A stretch of DNA of 64,000 bases from Anaeramoeba ignava (lineage: Eukaryota; Metamonada; Anaeramoebidae). Of this stretch, positions 38,383 to 49,500 are shown in pieces. Below the pieces are notes generated by a model that saw only the letters and a program-made list of their open reading frames with translations, ran no database searches and had not been told where the DNA came from. A program made the translations under genes and the position numbers. Location of the stretch: positions 1-64,000 of the forward strand of contig JAPDFW010000116.1 of NCBI GenBank assembly GCA_028826165.1, given 5' to 3'. Every line of letters begins with the position of its first letter. Within the stretch, counting starts at the first letter, position 1.

Positions 38383-41233
38383 TTATTTTTTGGATTTGTA
38401 TTTAGTGACTAAACCAATTCCTACTAAGCAAATTAAAGAAACTAAATGATTTCCTGAAAAATGAAAAGATGTAAAATTTTCATTTTGATTTTCATTTTGA
38501 TTTTCTTTTAAATTTCCTTTTAAATTTTCTTTTTCAATTTTTTTCAAATTTTCTTCTTCTTCTTTTATTTCTTTGTTTATTAAATTTTCTAAATCTTCTG
38601 GTATTTCAATTTCTGGATCTATTTTTCTGGCTTTATCTAAATATTCTTTTGCTTTTTTGATATTTTTCTTTATTCCTCTTCCAAATAAATACATAACACA
38701 AAGATTTTTCATTGCTTCACTATTTAAATCAAATTCACTTGAATATTCCCAAAATTCAACAGCAAATTCATCACTTTTTTGAATTCCAAATCCTTAAAAA
38801 AAAAAAAGTGGAACAGAAAATTTTTTAAATAAAATTTCTTTTGATTCCTTTTTGTTTTGTTTTGTTTTGTTTTGTTTTGTTTTGTTTTGTTTTGTTTTTA
38901 AATTGAATCAAACCTCCTTCAAAATATAAATGTCCTAAATTTAAAGCTGCTAATGGATATCCATTTTGTTTTGCCAATTTATAATATTTTTCAGCTTGAA
39001 GGAAATTTTTCTCACAAATTTCTCCAAAATGATAATTAATTCCAATCTAATTTAAAAAAAAAACAATTTAAAAATTTGATAATGATTTAATATCATTCAA
39101 ATACCATAAATTGTGCTAAAGAATTGTTTTTTTTGGCAAGTGATTCCCAAAATTGAAAAGCTTTTTGAAGATCTGGTTGAATATTATAAACTTCTGAACC
39201 ATGTGTATAAATTGAACCAAGTCTTTCTATTGCTGGTAAATTTTGTTTTTCAACACTTTTAACAAGTAATTCATATGATTTTTCAATTTCTCCTTGTGTC
39301 AGAAGGAATTGTGAAAGAATAAATCTTTAAAACAAATTTTAATTTTAATTTTTATTTTTAATTTCATTTCAATTTCATTTTAATTTTAATTCGATTTTAT
39401 TTCAATTTTATTTCAATTTTAATTTCAATTTTATTTTAATTTTATTTCAATTTTAATTTTAATTTTATTTCAATTTTAATTTCATTTCAATTTCAATTTC
39501 AATTTTATTTCAATTTTATTTCAATTTCAATTCAATTTTATTTTATTTCAATTTTAATTTTAATTTTAATTTTAATTTTAATTTTAATTTCATTTCAATT
39601 TCATTTCAATTTTAATTTCATTTCAATTTTAATTTTATTTCAATTTTATTTCAATTTTAATTTTAATTTTAATTTTAATTTTAATTTCAATTTTATTTCA
39701 ATTTTATTTTAATTTTAATCCAATTTTATTTTATTTCAATTTTATTTTCAATTTTATTTTCAATTTTAATTTCAATTTTAATTTCAATTTTAATTTCAAT
39801 TTTATTTCAATTTTATTCCAATTTTATTTCAATTTTATTTTAATTTCAATTTTAATTTTATTTCAATTTCAATTTCAATTTTAATTTTAATTTTAATTTA
39901 ATTTCTATTTCAATTTCTATTTTAATTTCAATTTTAATTTCAATTTTAATTTCAATTTTAATTTCAATTTTAATTTTATTTCAATTTTATTTCAATTTTA
40001 ATTTCAATTTTAATTCAATTTTATTTCAATTTTATTTTAATTTATTTCAATTTATTTCAATTTCAATTTTAATTTTAATTTTAATTTTAATTTCAATTTT
40101 AATTTTATTTCAATTTCATTCCAATTTTAATTTAATTTTATTTTAATTTCATTTCAATTTTATTTCAATTTTATTTCAATTTTATTTCAATTTTATTTTA
40201 ATTTTATTTTTAATTTTATTTCAATTTTAATTTTAATTTTATTTCAATTTTAATTTCATTTCAATTTTAATTCAATTTTAATTCAATTTTATTTCAATTT
40301 TATTTCAATTTTATTTCAATTTTAATTTCCAATTTTAATTTCAATTTTATTTTTAATTTTAATTTTATTTCAATTTTATTTTAATTTTATTTTAATTTCA
40401 ATTTTAATTTTATTTCAATTTTTAATTTCAATTTTAATTTTAATTTTAATTCAATTTTATTTCAATTTCAATTTTAATTTTAATTTTATTTTAATTTTAT
40501 TTTAATTTTAATTTTATTTTTAATTTTAATTTTATTTCAATTTTATTTCAATTTTATTTCAATTTTATTTCAATTTTATTTTTAATTTTAATTTTAATTT
40601 TATTTCAATTTTAATTTTATTTCAATTTCTATTTCAATTTCAATTTCAATTTTATTTCAATTTTAATTTCAATTTTATTTCAATTTTATTTCAATTTTAA
40701 TTTCATTTTAATTTTAATTTTAATTTTAATTTTAATTTTAATTTTAATTTATTTTCAATTTTATTTTAATTTTATTTTAATTTTATTTCAATTTTATTTC
40801 AATTTTATTTCAATTTCAATTTTCAATTTTAATTTCAATTTTATTTCAATTTTAATTTTAATTTCAATTTTAATTTTAATTTTAATTTCAATTTTATTTC
40901 AATTTCAAATTAATTCCAAATTAAAATAAAATTGTTCCTGTTTTACTGAGAATGTGAATCAATCTCTCCAGAAAGTTCTGAAATGATTAATACAGGCCAA
41001 ATCTTTGATTCTTTTTTTATTAATTTTATAATCATTATTGTTGAATTTTGAATTGATTGAATAAAAGAAATTTCATGTTTATCAATTTTTGCAAATAATT
41101 TTCCTTTAATTAACATCTCATTTTTTGTTTTAACAATAATCGTTGATTCTGTAATTGAAACTTCTGGTTTTTCATTTTGAAAAATATCTAAAAAGATTTC
41201 AATTTCAATTTCATTTTGTTGAAATGAATACAT
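38383..41233 (-). CDS. CS-domain plus Sel1-repeat protein with C-terminal membrane anchor
   Basis: Exons (sense order): 41233-40947, 39324-39105, 39046-38914, 38792-38383; the sum is 1,050 nt, exactly 349 codons plus stop. Exon 1 encodes a p23/NudC-type CS domain (EIEIEIFLDIF, VSITESTIIVKTK, KESKIWPVLI). Exons 2-4 encode Sel1/TPR-like repeats (AIERLGSIYTHGSEVYN, YPLAALNLGHLYFEGG, AMKNLCVMYLFGRGIKKN). The C-terminus has an E/K/N-rich linker and a hydrophobic segment, LVSLICLVGIGLV, followed by basic residues, as in a tail-anchored protein. A plausible role is a membrane-bound co-chaperone or adaptor, by inference only. I do not know this domain combination as a named family. Intron 1 is 1.6 kb of repeats. 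Confidence 0.78.
38793..38913 (-). other. 121-nt intron with (TTTTG)n pentamer and GTTTGA donor
   Basis: Donor GGAG|GTTTGA and acceptor TTTTAAG|GATTTGG restore EGGFGIQKS in a Sel1 repeat. The intron holds about 9 copies of the pentamer. Confidence 0.8.
39325..40946 (-). other. 1,622-nt repeat-filled intron of the CS-Sel1 gene
   Basis: Donor TCTCA|GTAAAA and acceptor TTAAAG|ATTTATT join CA and A into a Gln codon in frame. The interior is a mixture of TTTTAA, TTTCAA and TTTTATTTCAA-type units with no other gene seen on either strand. Confidence 0.82.
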
Positions 41234-41255
41234 TAATAAAAAAAATAAATGAAAA

Positions 41256-41280
41256 TAAAAAAATGAAAAAAATAAATTTT
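41256..41280 (-). promoter_or_regulatory. Putative promoter element, CS-Sel1 gene
   Basis: Sense strand TTTTTTTCATTTTTTTATTTT lies about 23 bp upstream of the ATG at 41233; a second CAT follows. Confidence 0.45.
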
Positions 41281-41641
41281 GTTTTTTTTTTATTTAATTT
41301 TTATTTTAAAAAAAAATTTGAATAATTTTCTTTTTTTTGTTTAATTTGTTTTCTTCTTTTTTTTTTGCTTTTTTTTTTTTTGATTTCAAGAATTTCCATT
41401 CATTTCTGATTTGTGGAAAAACTTTCATTTTCAAAAAGAAAGAAAACAAGAAAAAAGAAGAAAGAAAGAAAGAAAGAAAGAAAAAAGTTTGTTTTAAATT
41501 TTGAATTAAATTTTGAATTAAATCTTAAATTAAATTTTGAATTAAATCTTGAATTGAATCTTAAATTGAATTTTGAATTAAATCTTGAATTGAATTTTGT
41601 TTTTAATCGTTTCTTCTAAAACAAACTTTACTATTTGGAGA

Positions 41642-41881
41642 TCATCCTCCATAATTTGCTTCATCTTCATTATCAATTTCACTTTCACTTTCACTTTCAC
41701 TTTCATTTTCTGAATTTGATTCTGAATCTGATATTAAAGGAAATTCATCTTTTTTCTTTTTAATTCTTTTTTTTTGATTTCCATTTTGATTTTGATGGCA
41801 AGGTAATGAATCTAAATCAAATTTTTTACCACAACAAGCTGATAATAAAAGCATAACTCCACCAATTAATAATCACGCCAT
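41642..41881 (-). CDS. Small acidic single-pass membrane protein, hypothetical
   Basis: The ATG at 41881 is placed just after a promoter-like element but has TGA as codon 3 (ATG GCG TGA). From codon 4 the frame is open to the TGA at 41642. It encodes LLIGGVMLLLSACCGKKF, a hydrophobic segment, then a basic stretch (KKRIKKKK) and a Ser/Glu-rich tail. If TGA is an error for TGG, the protein is 79 aa starting MAWLLIGG. Otherwise translation starts at the internal ATG (41854), giving 70 aa with a shortened hydrophobic segment. No family recognised. TGA is a normal stop elsewhere in the window. Confidence 0.45.
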
Positions 41882-41891
41882 TTTAATTTGT

Positions 41892-41915
41892 AAAAAAAAA
41901 ATGAAATTTTCTTTT
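41892..41915 (-). promoter_or_regulatory. Putative promoter element, small membrane protein gene
   Basis: Sense strand AAAATTTCATTTTTTTTTTAC, 11 bp upstream of the ATG at 41881. Confidence 0.4.
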
Positions 41916-41984
41916 TCTTTTTTTTCTTTTTTTTTCCTTTTATTTTTAAACCCCTTTAACACGTGTAAATTATTTTTTATTTTT

Positions 41985-42320
41985 ATTAATTTTATTTCAT
42001 TATTTAAATCTAAATTAAATAATAATTTACTTATATTTTATTTATAAATAATATCTAAATATAAAATATTTGATTAAAGCTTATAAAATATTATTTAAAA
42101 ATTAATATTTCTTTATTTAATATATTTTATTAACTTTATTTCATTATTTAAATATAAATTAAATAATAATTTACTTATATTTTATCTATAAATAATATTT
42201 AAATATAAAATATTTAATTAAAGCTTATAAAATATTATTTCAAAATCAATATTTCTTTGTTTAATATATTTTATTAATTTTATTTCATTATTTAAATTTA
42301 AATTAAATAATAATTTATTT
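41985..42320. repeat. ~140-bp AT tandem repeat, about 2.5 copies
   Basis: Marked by TTTATTTCATTATTTAAAT at about 41990, 42135 and 42275, each followed by AAATAATAATTTA. Noncoding. The stretch 42320-42581 holds AT-rich 3' flank of the first BTB-TLDc gene and no gene. Confidence 0.75.
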
Positions 42321-42581
42321 ATAATTTGTTTAAAAGTTATGTAATTAGAATGAATTTAAATTTAATTATTATTAATTTCTGTTTTCAATTTTTTTATTTT
42401 TTTGATTTTTCTTTTTTTCAATTTAATCTTCTTTTTAATAATATTTTTATTTTTAAAATTCTAAAATTAAAATAAAATTTAAAATTAAATTTGTTTCTTA
42501 TTTATTGATTTGAAGAATTTAATTTGATTGAAAGTAAATTAAAATTGAATTAAATTTTGAAAAAAAAATGAAAAATAGTTT

Positions 42582-44863
42582 TTAAATGAAATAAGTTTCA
42601 AGTTCATCAACAATCCATTTATTAAAAGAACCAGCTAAATAACTTTCAGCTTCATTTGTTTCATATTTAATTCCATTAGGTAGATTGTAACTTTCACCGA
42701 AATTTGAACAAACAGGTTGTAAATTAGAATTTAACCGAATATCAGCTATAAATATTTTAATAAATATAAATAATTAATTTTAATAATAATTAATAATAAT
42801 TTAATTTAAAATTTATTTTATTTTAATTTAAAATAATAATATTATTTATTATATTAATATTTTTGGATTATTTATTAATTTAATTTTAATTATAATAATA
42901 ATTATTTATTAAATATAAATTATTTACCAACTATTTTAATAAAGATAAATAATTAATTTGAATAATAATTAATAATTTAATTTAAAATTAATTTTATTTT
43001 AAATTGAAATAATAATATTATTTATTATATTAATATTTTGGATTATTTATTAATTTAATTTTAATTATAATAATAAATATTTATTAAATAATAAAATTAT
43101 TTATATTTACATCCAAAAACTGGACCATAACTTAAATGATAACCAATTGCATATTTTTCCATTTCTTGTTTAATTGTAAACTTCTCTGGTTTTCTATCTC
43201 CTTTATTATTTCTTAATGAAAAAATAAATGCATTTGAATCTTTAATAAATCCATCATCATCATTTCTATCTTCTTCTCTCCATTTTGATTTATCATTTGT
43301 CCATCCAACTTGAGTAAAACCTCCAAAAATAAAATTATCTTTTGTTTTGATAATAACTAATGTTTTTCCTTTATTATCAACTGCTTTATGCCAATTTTGA
43401 CAATCAAATCCATCTCTTTTTGCTGAAAATCCTTTTTTCATTTTAGAAAAAAAATCATTATCATTTATCCATTCTTGTAATTTCTTAACATATTCTTCTT
43501 CTGTAATAATTTCTGAATTTGAAAATTGAGGAAAAATCTTCAATAATTTATTTTGATTTTGATTTTGATTTTGAATTTGATTTTGATTTGATTCTTTTTG
43601 AATTTTTTTGATTTTTTGTTTCTCTTTTTCAATTTCTTTTTCAAATGATAATTTAAGATTTTGAATTTCTTCATCTTTTTGTTTGAGAATTTTATCTTTC
43701 TTTTCAATTTCTTTTTTGAGTTTCTCTTGAATCTCTTTTTTTTCTTTTTCTTTATTTTCGTTTTCTTTTTCTTTCTTTTCAATTTCTTTTTCAAATTCCG
43801 ATTTCAGATTTTGATTTTCTTTTTCTTTCTTCTTATTTTCAGATTCAAATGATTTGATTTTTTTATCTTTTTCTTTAATTCTTTTATCTCTTCTTTGAAT
43901 TTTCTTTTCATTTTCTTTAATTTGTTTATCATTTTCTTGAATTTTCTTTTCATTTTCTTGAATTTTCTTTTCTTTTTCTTTGATTTTTGTTTGATTTTCT
44001 TGATCTTGAATTTCAAAAATAGTTCTTTCAAAATGAATTAAAAAAGAATTTGGAAGAAAAATATCAAATTGTTTTAATTTATCAAAATCTTGTTTTGAAA
44101 TTGAATCTTTATCAAATAATGAAAAAAAAGAATGAAATAATCTTTTCTTTGCATTCATTTTGTGTTCATATTTCTTTAAATTTAATCTTTGATTTCTTTT
44201 TTTAATCCAATTATCCAAAAATTGAAAAAAATCAAATTGAAAAATTTCTTTTTTTTCTTGTTTAAATTGAATAAATTTGATAATTTCTTCTTTAGTTAAA
44301 TTGAATAAATTTTCATTATTTTGAATTTGGGAAAAATTTTGATTTATTAATTCAAAACATTTTATTTCAATTTCATTTGAATTTAAATTTCGATTTTGGA
44401 ATAAAAATTGGAAAAAATTTGAATAATTAATTGAATTTAAAATTTTTTTTTGAATAATTTCTTTCAATAAATTTAATTTAAAATAAATTGAAATTTCCAT
44501 TAATTGGATAAGATTTTCTTGATTCTCAAAAGAAATATTTCCATAATAAATATAACTCAAAATTGATTCCATTTCTTTTTTATTGAATTGATTTAAAGAA
44601 ATAGAAAGAGATTCTTGCCTTAATGACTCATTAAAAAAAGGAGATCTTGAAGATAAAATTGATTTATGAACTTTAATTTCAAAAGGATTTGATTTATTCT
44701 CAACAAAAATTGAAAAATCTTTAAATGAATTTCCATTTAAAAGGTTTGAATAATCTTTAATTAAATTTTTTGTTACTTTTTTTTCTAAATTTTTCATTTC
44801 ATTTTCATTTTCATTTTGATTTGCATTTTCAATTTGGTTATTATCATTATTATTATTATCCAT
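42582..44863 (-). CDS. BTB-BACK-coiled coil-TLDc protein, copy 1
   Basis: BTB proteins often recruit Cullin-3; TLDc domains are linked to oxidative-stress protection and V-ATPase regulation. Exons (sense order): 44863-43111, micro-exon 42930-42928 (TTG), 42745-42582; the sum is 1,920 nt, 639 codons plus stop. BTB at residues ~40-145 (FKDFSIFVENK, VHKSILSSRSPFF), BACK-like ~150-270, Lys/Glu coiled coil ~300-440, TLDc from ~465 (SNSEIITEEEYVKKLQEWI, FGGFTQVGWTN). The TLDc C-terminus comes from the last exon (SYLAGSFNKWIVDELETYF). With the micro-exon the junction reads GPVFG-F-ADIRLN; without it GPVFG-SDIRLN. Both are in frame. Confidence 0.88.
42746..43110 (-). other. Paired introns flanking a 3-nt micro-exon, BTB-TLDc copy 1
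   Basis: Intron A is 43110-42931 (180 nt), then TTG at 42930-42928, then intron B at 42927-42746 (182 nt). Each starts GTAAAT and ends TAG; the pair are recognisably homologous copies of one intron. Confidence 0.75.
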
Positions 44864-44897
44864 TTTGTTTTTTGTTTTTTGTTGTGTTTTTTGTTTT

Positions 44898-44925
44898 AAA
44901 AAGGAAAAATGAAAAAAAATTTAAA
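44898..44925 (-). promoter_or_regulatory. Putative promoter element, BTB-TLDc copy 1
   Basis: Sense strand ATTTTTTTTCATTTTTCC, 35 bp upstream of the ATG at 44863. Confidence 0.5.
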
Positions 44926-45239
44926 TAAAAAAAAATGAATAAAAAAAGTGGATTTTGAAAATAAATAAAAATATAAAAAATGAGAATAAATTTAAATTAA
45001 TAATTAATTTAATTTTCTTTTTAATTTATTATTTTAAATAAATTTATTAATAAATTATTATTTTTATTAATTTTTATTATTAAAAAGAAAATTATTTTAA
45101 TTTAATTTTTAATTTAATTTTTTTTTGGAATTTAAAAATTATTAATAAATTTAATTTTAAAAACAAATTTCAAATTAATATTAATTCAATTTAATTCAAA
45201 AAGATAAAATTTTAATTTCAAAAATCAATTTTCAAAATA

Positions 45240-46200
45240 TTTTTAAATAATAAAATATTTAAATCTAAAACATTAAATTATTATTTTAAACATGGAATTA
45301 AATATTAAATTATATTTTTAAATTAATTTATAAATTGGAATATTAAATTAAATCTATTTTCATTTTTATATTTTTATGCTAAATATTTAAATAATAAAAT
45401 ATTTTAAATCTAAAACATTAAATTAATATTTTAATAATAAAATTAAATATTAAATTATATTTTTAAATTAATTTATAAATTAAATATTAAATTAAATCTA
45501 TTTTCATTTTTATATTTATATGTTAAATATTTAAATAATAAAATATTTAAATCTAAAACAATAAATTATTGTTTTAATAATAAAATTAAATATTAAATTA
45601 TATTTTTAAATTAATTTATTAATTAAATATTAAATTAAACCTATTCTTATTTTTATATTTTTATGTTAAATATTTAAATAATAAAAATATTTAAATCTAA
45701 AACATTAAATTATTATTTTAATAATAAAATTAAATATTAAATTATATTTTTAAATTAATTTATTAATTAAATATTAAATTAAATCTATTCTTATTTTTAT
45801 ATTTATATGTTAAATATTTTTAAATAATAAAATATTTAAATCTAAAACAATAAATTATTATTTTAATAATAAAACTAAATATTAAATTATATTTTTAAAT
45901 TAATTTATAAATTAAATATTAAATTAAATCTATTTTCATTTTTATATTTATATGTTAAATAATTAAATAATAAAATATTTAAATCTAAAACATTAAATTA
46001 TTATTTTAATAATAAAATTAAATATTAAATTATATTTATAAATTAATTTATAAATTAAATATTAAATTAAATCTATTCTTATTTTTATATTTATATGTTA
46101 AATATTTAAATAATAAAATATTTAAATCTAAAACATTAAATTATTATTTTAATAATAAAATTAAATATTAAATTATATTTTTAAATTAAATATTAAATTA
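45240..46200. repeat. ~144-bp satellite upstream of BTB-TLDc copy 1
   Basis: Six to seven copies, each with TAAATCTATT(T/C)(C/T)ATTTTTATAT followed by TTAAATATTTAAATAATAAA. The same unit recurs at 52130-52815 upstream of copy 2. No gene in 44930-46546. Confidence 0.88.
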
Positions 46201-46546
46201 AATCAATTCCCAATATTTAAATTAAATTGAAATTAAAATTCAAATATTTTATTAAAGATAAATAATTAATTTTAATAATAATTATTAATAAATTATAATT
46301 CATTTTCTTCCTTTTTATATTTTACAAAATAATTTCATTTAATTATTATTAATTTCTGTTTTCAATTTTTTTATTTTTTTGATTTTTCTTTTTTTCAATT
46401 TAATCTTCTTTTTAATAATATTTTTAAATTAAAATTAAATTGTTTAAAATTAGATTTGTTTCTTATTTATTGATTTGAAGAATTTAAATTGATTGAAAGT
46501 AAATTAAAATTGAATTGAATTTTGAAAAAAAAATGAAAAAAAGTTT

Positions 46547-49500
46547 TTAAATGAAATAAGTTTCAACTTCATCAACAATCCATTTATCATAAGAACCAGC
46601 TAAATAACTTTTAGCTTCATTTGAATTCCATTTAATTTCATTAGGTAGATTATAACAATTACCAAAATTTGAACAAACAGGTTGTAATTTAGAATTTAAC
46701 CAAATATCAGCTATAAATATTTTAATAAATATAAATAATTAATTTTAATAATAATTAATAATAATTTAATTTAAAATTTATTTTATTTTAATTTAAAATA
46801 ATAATATTATTTATTATATTAATATTTTGGATTATTTATTAATTTAATTTTAATTATAATAATAAATATTTATTAAATATAAATTATTTACCAGCTATTT
46901 TAATAAAGATAAATAATTAATTTTAATAATAATTAATAATAATTTATTTTAAAATTAATTTTATTTTAAATTTAAATAATAATATTATTTATTATATTAA
47001 TATTTTGGATTATTTATTAATTTAATTTTAATTTTAATAATAAATATTTATTAAATATAAATTATTTACAATCTATTTTAATAAAGATAAATAATTAATT
47101 TTAATAATAATTAATAATAATTTAATTTAAAATTAATTTTATTTTTAAATTGAAATAATAATATTATTTATTATATTAATATTTTGAATTATTTATTAAT
47201 TTAATTATAATTATAATAATAAATATTTATTAAATATAAATTATTTACCAACTATTTTAATAAAGATAAATAATTAATTTTAATAATAATTAATAATAAT
47301 TTAATTTAAAATTAATTTTATTTTAAATTTAAATAATAATATTATTTATTATATTAATATTTTGTATTATTTATTAATTTAATTTTAATTATAATAATAA
47401 ATATTTATTAAATATAAATTATTTACCAACTATTTTAATAAAGATAAATAATTAATTTTAATAATAATTAATAATAATTTAATTTAATATTAATTTTATT
47501 TTAAATTAAAATAATGATATTATTTATTATATTAATATTTTTGGATTATTTATTAATTTAATTTTAATTATAATAATAAATATTTATTAAATATAAATTA
47601 TTTACAATCTATTTTAATAAAGATAAATAATTAATTTTAATAATAATTAATAATAATTTAATTTAAAATTGATTTTATTTTAAATTTAAATAATGATATT
47701 ATTTATTATATTAATATTTTGGATTATTTATTAATTTAATTTTAATTTTAATAATAAATATTTATTAAATATAAATTATTTACAATCTATTTTAATAAAA
47801 ATAAATAATTAATTTTAATAATAATTAATAATAATTTATTTTAAAATTAATTTTATTTTAAATTTAAATAATAATATTATTTATTATATTAATATTTTGG
47901 ATTATTTATTAATTTAATTTTAATTATAATAATAAATATTTATTAAATATAAATTATTTACAATCTATTTTAATAAAGATAAATAATTAATTTTAATAAT
48001 AATTAATAATAATTTAATTTAAAATTGATTTTATTTTTAAATTTAAATAATGATATTATTTATTATATTAATATTTTGGATTATTTATTAATTTAATTTT
48101 AATTTTAATAATAAATATTTATTAAATATAAATTATTTACAATCTATTTTAATAAAAATAAATGAATTAATTTTAATAATAATTAATAATAATTTAATTT
48201 AAAATTAATTTTATTTTAAATTGAAATAATAATATTATTTATTATATTAATATTTTTGGATTATTTATTAATTTAATTTTAATTATAAATAATAAATATT
48301 TATTAAATATAATTTATTTACGAACTATTTTAATAAAAATAAATAATTAATTTTAATAATAATTAATAATAATTTAATTTAAAATTAATTTTATTTTAAA
48401 TTTAAATAATAATATTATTTATTATATTAATATTTTGAATTATTTATTAATTTAATTTTAATTATAAATAATAAATATTTATTAAATATAAATTATTTAC
48501 AATCTATTTTAATAAAGATAAATAATTAATTTTAATAATAATTAATAATAATTTAATTTAAAATTAATTTTATTTTAAATTGAAATAATAATATTATTTA
48601 TTATATTAATATTTTAGAGTATTTATTAATTTAATTTTAATTATAATAATAAATATTTATTAAATATAAATTATTTACCATCTATTTTAATAAAGATAAA
48701 TAATTAATTTTAATAATAATTAATAATAATTTAATTTAAAATTAATTTTATTTTAAATTTAAATAATAATATTATTTATTATATTAATATTTTGATTATT
48801 TATTAATTTAATTTTAATTATAATAATAATTATTTATTAAATATAAATTATTTACCAGCTATTTTAATAAAGATAAATAATTTAATTTTAATAATAATTA
48901 ATAATAATTTAATTTAAAATTAATTTTATTTTAAATTGAAATAATAATATTATTTATTATATTAATATTTTGGATTATTTATTAATTTAATTTTAATTAT
49001 AATAATAAATATTTATTAAATATAAATTATTTACCAACTATTTTTAATAAAGATAAATAATTAATTTTAATAATAATTAATAATAATTTAATTTAAAATT
49101 AATTTTATTTTAAATTTAAATAATAATATTATTTATTATATTAATATTTTGGATTATTTATTAATTTAATTTTAATTATAATAATAAATATTTATTAAAT
49201 ATAAATTATTTACAATCTATTTTAATAAAGATAAATAATTAATTTTAATAATAATTAATAATAATTTAATTTAAAATTAATTTTATTTTTAAATTGAAAT
49301 AATAATATTATTTATTATATTAATATTTTAGAGTATTTATTAATTTAATTTTAATTATAATAATAAATATTTATTAAATATAAATTATTTACCATCTATT
49401 TTAATAAAAATAAATAATTAATTTTAATAATAATTAATAATAATTTAATTTAAAATTAATTTTATTTTTAAATTGAAATAATAATATTATTTATTATATT

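Noticed and set aside
41413-41619. 68-codon plus-strand frame, Lys-rich then Leu-Asn-Phe-Glu repeats
   Set aside because: AAAG and GAATTAAAT repeats; no promoter element, no family, and it lies between two minus-strand genes.
43540-44031. Lys-rich frames on both strands over the BTB-TLDc coiled coil
   Set aside because: Off-frame readings of Lys/Glu-rich coding sequence.
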